Assembly (NCBI GenBank): GCA_020284085.1
Contig: JACEVL010000045.1
Location: forward strand, 1,154,501-1,218,500
Length of the DNA: 64,000 bases
Direction of reading: 5' to 3'
DNA from: Aporrectodea caliginosa
Lineage: Eukaryota; Annelida; Clitellata; Crassiclitellata; Lumbricidae
Positions 53,773-63,903 of the stretch are shown piece after piece. A program made the translations under genes and the position numbers. Numbering within the stretch: position 1 is the first letter of the stretch; every line of letters begins with the position of its first letter. The notes beneath the pieces were generated by a model, which saw nothing but the letters and a program-made list of their open reading frames with translations, was not told the origin of the DNA and did no database searches.

Positions 53773-53939
53773 ACTGGTGAATACGCATTTGAATCATTGG
53801 TAAATTGACGACAACGAAAGCCTCAACGACAAAGGTATACAAGTTTGTTGTTTTCAAACAAAGAACAATCCCCAATACTTCAAACACAAAAGAAAACTCG
53901 TGTTTTCCAGAAAGGACAGCACTGAAGTAAAGAAGTAAG

Positions 53940-56900
53940 ATGGAGAAATTAAGTGTCAAGAAACAAGCAGAACTGAAGAAGATGTCTTCTGAAAGATTAA
54001 AACAGCGCTTGTTGAAGGCTGGTTTTGAAGAAGAGAAACTGAAAGATATGTCACGTGAGGACATGTTAGAAGCGTTAGCTGAAGTCTGGCTTAAAGAAGA
54101 AGCAGAAGAAGAAGGTGCTGTCGGCGGTGTTGTGGAAAAGGTTATTGAAAAACCGCCTGGACTTATGTCTATGGAGATGATGATGCAGTGGATGATGATG
54201 AAAGAAGAAAGAGAGGAGAAACGAAGACAAGAAGAGAAAGAAATGCGACAGGAAGAATTACGTCTTCAGAGAGAAAAAGAAGAGAAAGCAGAAAATATAA
54301 GACAGGAAGAATTACGTCTTCAAAGAGAAAAGGAAGAGAAGGCAGAACGTCTTCAGAGAGAGAAAGAAGAGAAAGCAGAAAATGTAAGACTGGAAGAATT
54401 ACGTCTTCAAAGAGAGAAAGAAGAATTGCAAAGGCAGCAATTTGAAATTCAATTAGAGCAATTGAGAAAAGATAGAGAAGATGCTGAAAGGAGAAGATTA
54501 GAGCAGATGATTGAATTTGAAAGGGCGCGGAAAAGTGACGAAGAGATACGTCAGCAACAGATTGAAGAGAAGAGACTACGTGAAGAAGAAAAGGAAAAAG
54601 TACGAATTTCAGAGTTGGAGCGAGCAGAACAGGTTAGACAAGAAGAACTGAAATTACAGAAAGAAAGCATGGAGAAGGCGGAAGAGGAAAGACAAGAACG
54701 TTTAAAGTTGGAACAACAAAAAATAGCATTAAAAGAAGCACAACTCAAAGAGGAGAAACAAAATAGAGAAGCACAAGAACAAAGAAGGCAAGAAGAACGA
54801 GAAGAAGAGAAAAGGAAACAGGAAGAAAGTGAAACGATGGTTTCGAAAATAAAGAAAATTGGTGATGCCATGAAACATGTGTTACCCAAAATGCCAAACG
54901 ATATGATGGAGGTGCCATTATATTTCGAAACGGTTGAGAATGCGTTTCGTAGTTTCAACGTGCAAGAACAATTCTGGGTGAAGTTACTATTGCCATTGAT
55001 GACTCCGAAAGCTAGAACTGTTCTAAACAGATTGTCATTCGCTGATTTAGACGATTATGAGATCGTGAAACAGCACTTGTTAAAAGAATTCAAGTTGACA
55101 CCGAGAGAGTACAGATCGAAGTTTATTGATGCGAAGAAGACAGCTGAAGAAACGTATACAATGTTTACAGCTAGGCTGAAGAACTTGCTGAACTATTATG
55201 TGAAAAGTCGCAAAGTGGATAAGAATTTTGAGAAGTTGTTTGATTTGTTAGTGGCGGATAAGTTGAAAGAATCACTACCACCAGGTCCACTACAGTTTGT
55301 ATTGTCGAAGGAAGGAACTGATTGTTACGAAGCTAGTGTTGTGGCAGACCTAGCAGACATTCATGTTAATAATCGAATTGGTTTGGCAATTCCGAATAAG
55401 ACAAGTTTTGGTTTTGTACCCAATGTAAAAAGAAATCAACAGTCCACTTCAAATTTTGGTTTTCATTGGAAGAGCAATCAAGAAACAGGAAATCAGTTCA
55501 GAGGTGCAGAAGTGAAACCAAATTCTCCGGTTGTTCACGAGAATAGAGAATCGATGATGGCCAGACAACGTCCGGTATATAACAAGTCACCACCAAGGTT
55601 TGTCGCGAGAGAAGGCAATGCATCGTTTACTCCATATAAGAGAAAAGAAAGCTTCGAACAACGAGGTGCAGTGGTGAAACGTTGTCACAACTGCGGATCA
55701 GACAGGCATTTGATGAAATTCTGTCCAGTTCCTGTTACAGCCTCAAATTATGGAAAACAAGAAAATTCGAGGGTGAATCGAATTCAAGTGGTTGATAATT
55801 CTGAAAGTCAAGCCACAGAACATCAGAAAAATGAAACTGAAGTAAAGTCAGTGATGAAATGTCACCTTTCACCTGATATTCAGAAAGAAATTCTATTGCA
55901 CAATGGAATGCAGAAAGAAATGGCTGGAAAAGATGAAAGTACAGCATTGAAGAAAGTGTTATTGCAGTACGTCGAGGTAGAAATTCGTGGAACAGCAGGA
56001 AAAGAACCAATAAAAGTAAAAGCACTGATTGATTCTGGAGCAGAGGTTCCGGTGATTAGTGAAGAATTACTGGAAGGCATGCAGGTGGAGCAGATTGGAA
56101 AAGTGAACTTACAATGCGTGGCAGGAGATGCCATTCCTGCAAAGTTGGTGAAAGTTGATGTAAGGCTGTGTTGTAACGATGTGGAAGAAGAGGTAATTCC
56201 GCATAAAGTCAAATGTTCACTTACACCTTATGTGACGTTGATGTGTGCTAGTATTGCAAAAATGGGAAGCACAGAAAGATTCTTGTTGCATCCAGAAATC
56301 ATTGCAGAACTTAAAGCCGTGCCACAAGTGAAAATGATACAAGGAGATGTGCAAGCGAATGTAACGACGAGATTGCAGAGTCAGCGAAAGAAAGTGATAG
56401 AAGTCGAAGAGGAAAGTGAAACTGAAAGTTCAAGTGAAGAGGAAAACGAAAGTGATGATCAACAAAGTTTAATGCAAGACGGTATAACAGCAGAGATGAG
56501 TGAACAAGAGATGGCTGCATGCAAGAATGGTAATCTAAATGAAACGAAAGAGGATAATGATTGTGATGTGGCGATAGGAGATTTGTTTGAAGAAAATGAG
56601 AAAGACGAAGAACAACAGATGCAGATTGCAGACGCAAAGAAATTCGAAGAACAGCAGAGACAAGATGAATCATTGAAAGCATGGTGGACGTTAGCACCAG
56701 ATAAAGAATCTGAATTCTGCGTGGTAAATGGCTTACTGTACAAAAGATATCGAATATTAGAGCAAACGATATATCAATTGGTGTTACCAAAAGAGCGACG
56801 AATGAAAGTGATGGAGTTGGCTCACGAATCAGTATTTGGAGGACATCTTGGAGAAGAGAAAACTAGAGAACGAATAAAGTTGTCTTTTACGTGGCCAAAG

Positions 56901-59366
56901 ATGAGAAGAGATATAGTGAAATTTTGCAAATCATGTGAGAAATGTCAATTAAAGGCAAGAAGTTTGGTGATGGACAGGGTTCCTATCACTCCAATTCCAA
57001 GAGAAGATGTGGCGTTTAGAAGAATTACGGTGGATTGTGTAGGACCAATCGAGCCAGCATCTGCTGCAGGTCACAAGTACTGTTTATGTATTGTCGATTC
57101 TTGCACCAGATGGCCTACAGTGTTTCTGTTGAAATCATTAACTGCAAAAGCTGTATGTGATGCTTTGATGGAGTTGTTCATGAACGTTGGTGTACCTTCA
57201 GTGATCACAAGTGACCAAGGAACAAATTTTACTGCGAGTCTGACAAGAGAATTTCTGAATTTAATGGGGTGTAGTCCAAGATTTGACACGCCAGGTCATC
57301 CAGAAGCAGCTGGATTAGTAGAAAGATGGAACCAAACATTCAAGAAAATGATCCATCATGTAATTGTTGACAATCCAAGGCAATGGCACAAAGTAATTCC
57401 GTTTACAGTGTGGGCATTACGAGAAGTACCGAATGCAACTACTGGAATTGCTCCTTATATGTTGGTGTATGGAAAGATTCCGCGTGGACCACTGGCAATT
57501 CTAAAAGAAAGTTGGACAAGAGAAATTAATTTACCACCTCATATTGGAATCCAACCAGAAAAGTACTTGAAAGACATGAAAGCAAATATGGAAAAAGCAT
57601 TACTGTTTGCAGAATCATATTCACGAGAGAAGCAATTACAGTATACGAATCAATACAACAAAAGAGCGAAACATAAAGAATTTGAACCGGGTGAAAAAGT
57701 CATTGTGTTATATCCGACTTCAACGAATAAACTGATTTCACGATGGCATGGTCCATGTACTGTTATACAACGAAGGTCAAAGTACTCTTATTTGATTGAT
57801 ATGGGTGACGATTGTCGAAAGATAATTCACGCAAATAAAATCAGAAAGTACATTACAAGAGCAATGAGTTGTGGACTAATCGTTGAAGAAGATGAAGACT
57901 TTGGTTCAGTGGTTGAATTGCTGATGAAGAATGACTGGCAAAATGAAAAGAATTCACTGAATCTTGATCCTGAACAGATTAGCCATTTAACATTGACTCA
58001 ACAAAAACAATTGCTGGAAGTACTGAACAAATATTCTGATCGATTTTCTGAAAAGCCTGGACTATGTACATTGGTTGAACATGAAATTGAACTGAAACCG
58101 GAATTTCGTGAAAAAGAATTTATGGCTTACCGTATTCCACTCATCTATCGAGCAGAAGTTGAACGACAAATTAAAGAAATGCTTCAAGCCAACATTATAA
58201 AACCATCTTCGAGCAGAATGGCAAGTCCGTTGGTAATTGTTAAAAAGAAAGACGGTTCTCTGAGACTTGCCTGCGACTACAGATACATTAACTCGTTCAC
58301 TGTGGATTGTAAATATCCGATGCCGATTGTAAAAGATGTTTTGCACAAAGTTGGAAAATCAAATGTGATCTCGATTTTTGATTGTCGAAGTGCTTACTGG
58401 ACTTGTCCTGTTAAGCAAACTGATCAATGGAAAACTGCTTTTGTTACTCATAATGGACTGTACGAGTTTACTCGTGTTCCTTTCGGGATGATCAACTCAG
58501 GAAGAACATTTGTTAAAGCAATTAACATGGTTTTACAGCCTATAAATGAATTTGCTGAGCCCTATGTAGATGACATTGCTGTGCATTCAGATGATTGGAA
58601 GATTCATTTACAGCATTTAGATGCATATTTAATGCAAATGAGACTGCATAACATTACTCTGAACTTAAAGAAATGTATCTTTGGTAAGAGTGAGGTAAAG
58701 TTCATCGGTCATGTGGTTGGTTCTGGAACGATTCAAATGAATCCAGATAGAATTGAAAGTTTAATTAATTTGAAAACCCCAGAAACGAAGAAACAAGTTA
58801 AGCAATTGCTGGGATTTTTTGGTTACTATAGACAGTTTATCAAAGATTTTGCACAGATTGCGAAGCCTCTATCTGATTTGACAAGCAAACATGTTCCAGA
58901 TAAGATTGATTGGACTGATAGACATCAACAGGCATTTAATTTACTTAAAGATGCTGTACGCTCTAAAGTTGTTTTATATGTTTTTGATGTTGGAAAACCA
59001 TTTAATTTGTACTGCGATAGTAGTGATTTTGCAGTAGGAGCTGTTTTAACACAGATGGATGATAAGGGAATAGAGCGCCCTGTGTCATTTATAAGTCAGA
59101 AGCTGACTGACACCCAGAGGAGATGGGCAACTGTGGAGAAAGAAGCCTATGCTATTGTTTGGGCTCTAAATAAGTTGAAAGAGATAATAATTGGATCTAA
59201 AGTTCACATCTTTACCGATCACAATCCTTTAACTTATCTGACTGAATCTATGTCTAAGTCTGCTAAACTGGTGCGTTGGGCTTTAGCACTGCAAACTTTT
59301 GATGTAGAAGTTAATTATAAGAAAGGACGATTAAATGTTGTAGCAGATTGTTTATCTAGATTATAA
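53940..59366 (+). CDS. Gag-Pol polyprotein, Gmr1-like
   Basis: One frame of 1808 codons, without the gag/pol frameshift common in Ty3 elements. Residues about 75-300 form a Glu/Lys/Arg coiled coil; 304-497 are capsid-like; 582-595 a CCHC knuckle (CHNCGSDRHLMKFC); protease D698-S-G; integrase zinc domain H962, H969, C996, C999; integrase D1032, D1092, E1128 (35 residues between the last two); a GPY/F-like stretch near 1268; reverse transcriptase about 1390-1570 with YVDD at 1542-1545; RNase H starting near D1693; end NVVADCLSRL. No envelope. IN before RT is the defining Gmr1 order. All catalytic residues seem present. The ATG at 53940 is the first in frame, about 260 bp after the LTR. Confidence 0.93.
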   Translation: MEKLSVKKQAELKKMSSERLKQRLLKAGFEEEKLKDMSREDMLEALAEVWLKEEAEEEGAVGGVVEKVIEKPPGLMSMEMMMQWMMMKEEREEKRRQEEKEMRQEELRLQREKEEKAENIRQEELRLQREKEEKAERLQREKEEKAENVRLEELRLQREKEELQRQQFEIQLEQLRKDREDAERRRLEQMIEFERARKSDEEIRQQQIEEKRLREEEKEKVRISELERAEQVRQEELKLQKESMEKAEEERQERLKLEQQKIALKEAQLKEEKQNREAQEQRRQEEREEEKRKQEESETMVSKIKKIGDAMKHVLPKMPNDMMEVPLYFETVENAFRSFNVQEQFWVKLLLPLMTPKARTVLNRLSFADLDDYEIVKQHLLKEFKLTPREYRSKFIDAKKTAEETYTMFTARLKNLLNYYVKSRKVDKNFEKLFDLLVADKLKESLPPGPLQFVLSKEGTDCYEASVVADLADIHVNNRIGLAIPNKTSFGFVPNVKRNQQSTSNFGFHWKSNQETGNQFRGAEVKPNSPVVHENRESMMARQRPVYNKSPPRFVAREGNASFTPYKRKESFEQRGAVVKRCHNCGSDRHLMKFCPVPVTASNYGKQENSRVNRIQVVDNSESQATEHQKNETEVKSVMKCHLSPDIQKEILLHNGMQKEMAGKDESTALKKVLLQYVEVEIRGTAGKEPIKVKALIDSGAEVPVISEELLEGMQVEQIGKVNLQCVAGDAIPAKLVKVDVRLCCNDVEEEVIPHKVKCSLTPYVTLMCASIAKMGSTERFLLHPEIIAELKAVPQVKMIQGDVQANVTTRLQSQRKKVIEVEEESETESSSEEENESDDQQSLMQDGITAEMSEQEMAACKNGNLNETKEDNDCDVAIGDLFEENEKDEEQQMQIADAKKFEEQQRQDESLKAWWTLAPDKESEFCVVNGLLYKRYRILEQTIYQLVLPKERRMKVMELAHESVFGGHLGEEKTRERIKLSFTWPKMRRDIVKFCKSCEKCQLKARSLVMDRVPITPIPREDVAFRRITVDCVGPIEPASAAGHKYCLCIVDSCTRWPTVFLLKSLTAKAVCDALMELFMNVGVPSVITSDQGTNFTASLTREFLNLMGCSPRFDTPGHPEAAGLVERWNQTFKKMIHHVIVDNPRQWHKVIPFTVWALREVPNATTGIAPYMLVYGKIPRGPLAILKESWTREINLPPHIGIQPEKYLKDMKANMEKALLFAESYSREKQLQYTNQYNKRAKHKEFEPGEKVIVLYPTSTNKLISRWHGPCTVIQRRSKYSYLIDMGDDCRKIIHANKIRKYITRAMSCGLIVEEDEDFGSVVELLMKNDWQNEKNSLNLDPEQISHLTLTQQKQLLEVLNKYSDRFSEKPGLCTLVEHEIELKPEFREKEFMAYRIPLIYRAEVERQIKEMLQANIIKPSSSRMASPLVIVKKKDGSLRLACDYRYINSFTVDCKYPMPIVKDVLHKVGKSNVISIFDCRSAYWTCPVKQTDQWKTAFVTHNGLYEFTRVPFGMINSGRTFVKAINMVLQPINEFAEPYVDDIAVHSDDWKIHLQHLDAYLMQMRLHNITLNLKKCIFGKSEVKFIGHVVGSGTIQMNPDRIESLINLKTPETKKQVKQLLGFFGYYRQFIKDFAQIAKPLSDLTSKHVPDKIDWTDRHQQAFNLLKDAVRSKVVLYVFDVGKPFNLYCDSSDFAVGAVLTQMDDKGIERPVSFISQKLTDTQRRWATVEKEAYAIVWALNKLKEIIIGSKVHIFTDHNPLTYLTESMSKSAKLVRWALALQTFDVEVNYKKGRLNVVADCLSRL

Positions 59367-59461
59367 GATTGTTTATTTTACTGTATTATATAGTATTAAG
59401 TTTATTGCATAATTTAGTACCTGATGATTTCGCAAATTTTTAAGTTTAATTTGCTCAATCC

Positions 59462-59481
59462 AAAGAAAGGGAAGGAGGTAA
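59462..59481 (+). promoter_or_regulatory. Polypurine tract
   Basis: aaagaaagggaaggaggtaa directly before the 3' LTR, the expected plus-strand primer. Confidence 0.85.
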
Positions 59482-59948
59482 TGTGAACTAATGTTTTGCA
59501 TATATAATGAGCACAGGTGTTCTTTAGGTTGATATATATATATAATGTGTATTCGATTGTTAAGCGTTTTAGTCTTAGGCCTTAGTTGCGCTGTCGGCTC
59601 GTGGGCGCTTGGCCTAAAGTAGCCTAAACTTTGGCTGACGATAGATTCTCTACACGTGCAGTTAGCGCGCCAAACTTAGAAACTGCTGATGACAGTGAAT
59701 TTGAACAATACAGTGTAGTAGTTGGTTTAATGCAGTAGAGAGCTGTATGTTAGAAGTTGCAGTTGAGCTGTATTGATAAGAACTTTGATTGTACGTTTGA
59801 AATAACTGTGTTTGAAGAAAGGAGAAACATTCAAAGAACTGTGTCAATTTAATTCTTAAACAGTTAGAAGACGTTGAGCAATTTATATGTAGAGATAAGG
59901 AAAGTTCTTGAGGTAGGTCACAACTAAGAAAGAAAAGAGTTGGTGACA
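59482..59948 (+). repeat. 3' LTR (467 bp)
   Basis: Identical by eye to the 5' LTR. Followed by an AT-rich intron. Confidence 0.95.
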
Positions 59949-60383
59949 TAATACATATACACATTTTTTAGTATACGCCTGTATATGTATATATATTTAT
60001 ATATATGTATATAATAATAATATTTTCCTTTATTCAACAATCCGGTTGACAAACCGCAACCGATTATGTCTTTTTCATCATCTTCTTATAGCCTACGCTA
60101 ATGGAGGCTACACCATTGCTTGTGTTGGTGTTGGCTATGCTCTTAGTCCAAAGCTGCTTTGACCCCGGAAGATTCCTCTGAGAAATAATATTGAGCATAT
60201 TGCTCATCGGTTCCTGAAATAAGTTAACCTCTAACTTACCTCGCTCTACATTGTCTTAATTTAACTTTAATTCATCTTAACTTATATAACCTCAGCCTAC
60301 CTTACCTTGTCTGACATTTCCTCACCTTGCCTCTGCTAATCTGACTCTGATATAATATAGTTTGGAGATGTATACGTTGATAG
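59949..60383. other. SLC5 intron 3, right part
   Basis: (atat)n at 59980-60020; otherwise nothing. Acceptor at 60381-60383 (ttgatag). Confidence 0.6.
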
Positions 60384-60457
60384 GGTTTGGTCGTTATGGG
60401 AGGATTTGACAACGTCTTCAGGCTGTGTTCGCAATCGGGTCGCTTAGACTGGGCTGA
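60384..60457 (+). CDS. SLC5-like transporter, exon 4
   Basis: Acceptor gatag, donor ga|gtacgt. GLVVMGGFDNVFRLCSQSGR then LDWA, 24 codons plus two bases; corresponds to 'G...VGGF..VW..A..GGR' of SLC5. Starts in phase 0 as exon 3 requires, and ends with two bases that join the first base of exon 5 to make Asp. Confidence 0.88.
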
Positions 60458-61351
60458 GTACGTAACCTTCTACAAAATGTTATTTCATGCAATGCAATGT
60501 ATTGATTATAAGGTAATGTCTGTTGACTATTATCTGACTTGATGTGATGCTTCTGAATAATGAATGTAGGGTAATCTGATGGCATATAATATAATGTAAA
60601 AATGTCAAAATTGTAGAGCACCATGGAGAACAGCGGTAGTGCTACCAAACGCTGCCTCTATATACGAGAGGTCGCAGCCTGGGTTTATTCGGAGACGTTG
60701 CCCGCCCTCCAGGAGGATGAGGAACAGAGGACCATCTAAGATCCCTTTGAGGGGTAGTGAATAGACTCACGAAGGGTTGGAGAACACCACGTGGTCGACT
60801 TAGGATTACTTGGGGTAGATTCGTTGGTATACAGTCTGAGAAACAACTCAGAGTCGTCTCCTCACACGTGGCAAGGCTCAGCTGAGGTCACCGAGGCCGA
60901 CGAGAAATACGTATTGAGTAGCTTCTGCTTTAGGAACTCAAGACCAGAGGTTTATATCGTTGGATTATTTGTAGAAGACAGGGCAGCACCTGAAAATGTG
61001 TGACACTGATGAGAATTCCTATTAGAGTGGCATTTGTAGATTTCAGATTACAATGACACTTACAATAATTGCCAACTCCAGTCTCAATAATCGTGCCCAC
61101 CTTCGATGGCAAAATTCAAGAATATTCAAAAATATTTCATTCTACTTTTATATCTTTTTCTCTGCTACGTTATGACAAGGTATCATCCATCGTGGAGAGC
61201 AACAAAGAGTAACCGGTTTAGCTACAGACCCTGGTTTCAAGGCTAATATTAACAACAGATATTGGTCATGATAAGACTTGAAGTATAATTTTACTTGAAC
61301 AAAAGTTGTTTCCAATAATGTTTCTTTTGGGAATATTTTCTGCCGAATTAG
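60458..61351. other. SLC5 intron 4, nothing else seen
   Basis: A 70-codon frame at 60791-61003 has no recognisable domain. Confidence 0.55.
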
Positions 61352-61492
61352 CTGGAGTCCAGATCCAACAGTTCGACACACTGTCTGGAGCTTTCTCTTT
61401 GGCTATTCAATTTTTTGGATCAATCAATATGGCTTCTCACAAGTCGCTGTTCAACGATACTCGGCAACGAAGACTCTGTCAGACGCGAAACT
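61352..61492 (+). CDS. SLC5-like transporter, exon 5
   Basis: Acceptor gaattag, donor aact|gtaagc. After one joining base: WSPDPTVRHTVWSFLFGYSI, FWINQYGFSQVAVQRYSATK, TLSDAK, 46 codons plus two bases. Matches '..PDPT.RHT.WSL..G....W...YG.NQ..VQRY....' of SLC5; the usual N in YGxNQ is Phe-Ser here. Confidence 0.93.
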
Positions 61493-62022
61493 GTAAGCAT
61501 ATCAATGTCCGCAAAAACCTTTGAACTTTTCGTTTCTCTGAAGATTATTATCATCAGAGGAGAAACTCGGTCGAAATCCGATATTCCACCGAGCATCTCC
61601 AGGTCATGATTTTGACTGCGGCTTCAGTTTAAGCACGTATCGACTAATAGTTTGTGAACGTAATCGAAAGATAAAAATTTATAAAGCGCCACTTGAAAGG
61701 TAAAAGCAGGGCACAAATTTATTCACGAGCGCTGCGTCTATAGAGTTACCCAATGAGAGAGACCGGATGAGGTGGCAGAAGATTTGCTAATACTGGTTGT
61801 ACAGTTTCATAAAGACCCAATGAAAGTCAAAGGCATATATATTATTACATGTATAGGAACAGATTCACAAACACCCTTACGATCAAAGTAACCAATTTGC
61901 AGAATTAACAATTCCGATATATCAACAAATCAATTCTATCATCATCGTCGGCGTCTAAGTTCTAGTTATAATATGTAGGCCTATTAATTTTCGTTGCCAT
62001 CATTGTCGTAATATTTACAAAG
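61493..62022. other. SLC5 intron 5 with LINE tail at 61675-61745
   Basis: 'atttataaagcgccacttgaaag' is a minus-strand LINE tail. Nothing else. Confidence 0.5.
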
Positions 62023-62158
62023 AGTCGTCGCCTTGAATCTGCCTGGCTTCTGCGTTCTCAACCTGATTGTCTGCTTCATTGGACTCGTCGTTATTGCCTA
62101 CTACACTTCCATCGGTTGCGACCCACTGGCCAATCGCGAAATCAGCAACACCAATCAG
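62023..62158 (+). CDS. SLC5-like transporter, exon 6
   Basis: Acceptor acaaag, donor aatcag|gttcgt. The first base completes Leu with exon 5, then VVALNLPGFCVLNLIVCFIG, LVVIAYYTSIGCDPLANREI, SNTNQ, 45 codons, phase 0 at the end. A membrane segment followed by the conserved 'YY...CDPL' outer loop. Confidence 0.93.
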
Positions 62159-62943
62159 GTTCGTTATTATTTTCAAAATCCTCTTAAAGAAAAAGAGGCT
62201 ATTTTTTATGAATGTGGGCCCTTTAGGCCTACATAGTATATCTATGTTGTAAATTATGTAAGTGGTAAGGCTAAGCAAAAAAGTCCCATAAAATAAAAAC
62301 AGACCGTTAGTTAATTAAAAAATGAATCGGATCACTCTATGCAACTACATGTATGTAGGCCTACAGTCATGCGTGCAATCGATAAAATTTTAATGTGCAG
62401 GCCGTCATTACTGGAAATGTGACTGTAGCCTAAATCAATAGACTATTATAGAGTAGTTAGTAATACGTGAATAGGCAATCAAAAATAAATTCATATAGCT
62501 TTAATAAATTTCATTCAGTAATTATTATTTGCCATAATGAAGCGCGAACTGTGGCCAGATTATTTTCAAACTTCTCATAACGTCACAAATACGCAAATGA
62601 AATATTAAGCGCCTTAGTCTCATCGCCTCGTTCAGGTGTTGAAGAGGTACGCAGCGCATTCTCAAAGTATAATGTCAATTACTGTTCTCTAATTATCAAG
62701 AATGTTTTGAACTCCTAACTGTGGTACGACAAACTTTTAGTTTGGACAACCCCTTAGACTCGACGCAGCGCGCACGACTAAGTTTTTTGAGAGATAGATA
62801 TTAGATAAGCAAGGAAACAATAATGTGACCATCACAAAGTGATCGAAAGATTTCTGAAAGCTTGGTGCTTAGCTGAACGTTAATGAATGAAAGAATCAGT
62901 AAATAGCTTAATAATTTATATGTATGTTGCGATATTGTTCCAG
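62159..62943. other. SLC5 intron 6, nothing else seen
   Basis: AT-rich with scattered 'taggcctac' words. Confidence 0.5.
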
Positions 62944-63033
62944 CTGTTGGCTCATTTTGTCTTGAAAATGTTTGCCGACGCTCCTGGCTTTGCAGGATTT
63001 TTTTCTGGCCACACTGTACGGAGGAGCCTTGAG
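62944..63033 (+). CDS. SLC5-like transporter, exon 7, +1 frameshift
   Basis: Acceptor gttccag, donor gag|gtaatg. LLAHFVLKMFADAPGFAGFF, then seven T (62998-63004) shift the frame. In the other frame the rest reads LATLYGGALS, which fits the 'LPG..GLF.A....G.LS' segment. The exon is 90 bp, while 89 bp would be needed to keep the phase demanded by exon 8. Either a homopolymer sequencing/assembly error or a real inactivating change. Confidence 0.85.
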
Positions 63034-63359
63034 GTAATGAACGTCGTCGTAATCATAACGTGTCTTTATTCTTATCGTTATCATCTTCTTTATCATAATT
63101 GCATTTACCAAATCATGCCGACCAGTTTTGCAAATCATGCACATTCTCTTAATGTAGGAAATAAAGTTGAAAACAATTGCGCGCAACCCTAGGGCTTTCC
63201 ACATACCAGTTGCTATGATGGGATTGATTACAGACGAAACTTCTGCGAGTTCCGCTTTTGAGGAAACGTCTTACCTGCTCCTTTCAATCTCTAAAATACT
63301 TTCGTCCAGTCTGGAACTTCTGAACTTTTGCTTATGTGGTTTATGTTTTATATCGACAG
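63034..63359. other. SLC5 intron 7, nothing else seen
   Basis: Ends in acceptor tcgacag. Confidence 0.5.
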
Positions 63360-63472
63360 TTCGGTGTCTTCATCGTTGAGTGCGTGCGCCGCTAACTGTT
63401 GGGAAGATATCCTTCAGTGGAAACTGATGCACTGGTCTGAGTTACGCAAAACTATGTTCAACCGATTGCTTG
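63360..63472 (+). CDS. SLC5-like transporter, exon 8
   Basis: Begins with one base completing Ser, then SVSSSLSACAANCWEDILQW, KLMHWSELRKTMFNRLL, 37 codons plus one base before gtttgt. Corresponds to 'STVSS..N.LAAVTWEDI'. The serines near the family's Na+ site are kept, but Cys-Ala-Ala-Asn-Cys replaces the usual LAAVT. Confidence 0.88.
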
Positions 63473-63832
63473 GTTTGTTCATGATCTCTTCCATTATTCA
63501 CTTTTCACTTCGTCATTCATGCAATGGTCACATTGTGTCTTTGATGCTGTCATGTGTTCTCTTCTACCTTCATTTTTCCTCTGGCTTCATTTAATCTTCT
63601 TCAGTCTCTTCTCTGTACTGCCTTCTTTTGCGATGCTGTTCCATGCATCGACTGAAATTGACTGTGAGTTAAGTTAAATAAGGCGTTTGAAACGTGCAAA
63701 AATACGGTTTGTGAGATTGCTAGCTTTGTTTGATCATTTGTGCTTATTCACATTAGCTTTCAGCGCCTGGACCATACCTTGGATGATGTTCTCGACAGAG
63801 ATCACTAATAAACTAGAGTGTATTAATTGCAG
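63473..63832. other. SLC5 intron 8, nothing else seen
   Basis: Ends in acceptor aattgcag. Confidence 0.5.
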
Positions 63833-63903
63833 TGGCTGTGTTTGGCATTGCGGGAACCGGAGTAGCTTTCGTAGCATCTACCGCTCCTGGTACCATTGTG
63901 CAG
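63833..63903 (+). CDS. SLC5-like transporter, exon 9
   Basis: Two bases complete Val with exon 8, then AVFGIAGTGVAFVASTAPGT IVQ, 23 codons, donor cag|gtagga, phase 0. Matches '..YG......AFLAS..G.VLQ' of SLC5. The gene continues past the window. Confidence 0.88.

Larger units (their letters stand above)
53213..59948 (+). mobile_element. Gmr1-like Ty3 LTR retrotransposon, complete
   Basis: 6.7-kb element in the SLC5 intron between exons 3 and 4, in sense orientation: 5' LTR, tRNA-Leu primer site, 1808-codon gag-pol, purine tract, 3' LTR. I found no difference between the LTRs by eye, so the insertion is recent. Integrase precedes reverse transcriptase, as in the Gmr1 group known from cod and sea urchin. 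Flanks are ...attaattaa and taatacat..., and no convincing target duplication is apparent. The element has all visible parts of an autonomous copy. Confidence 0.93.

Noticed and set aside
53393..54064. 223-codon minus-strand frame across the LTR and gag start
   Set aside because: Antisense of the LTR and gag; no known domain.
53208..59953. Target-site duplication of the LTR element
   Set aside because: Flanks attaa and taata are similar but not identical in register; AT-rich sequence makes a match likely by chance.
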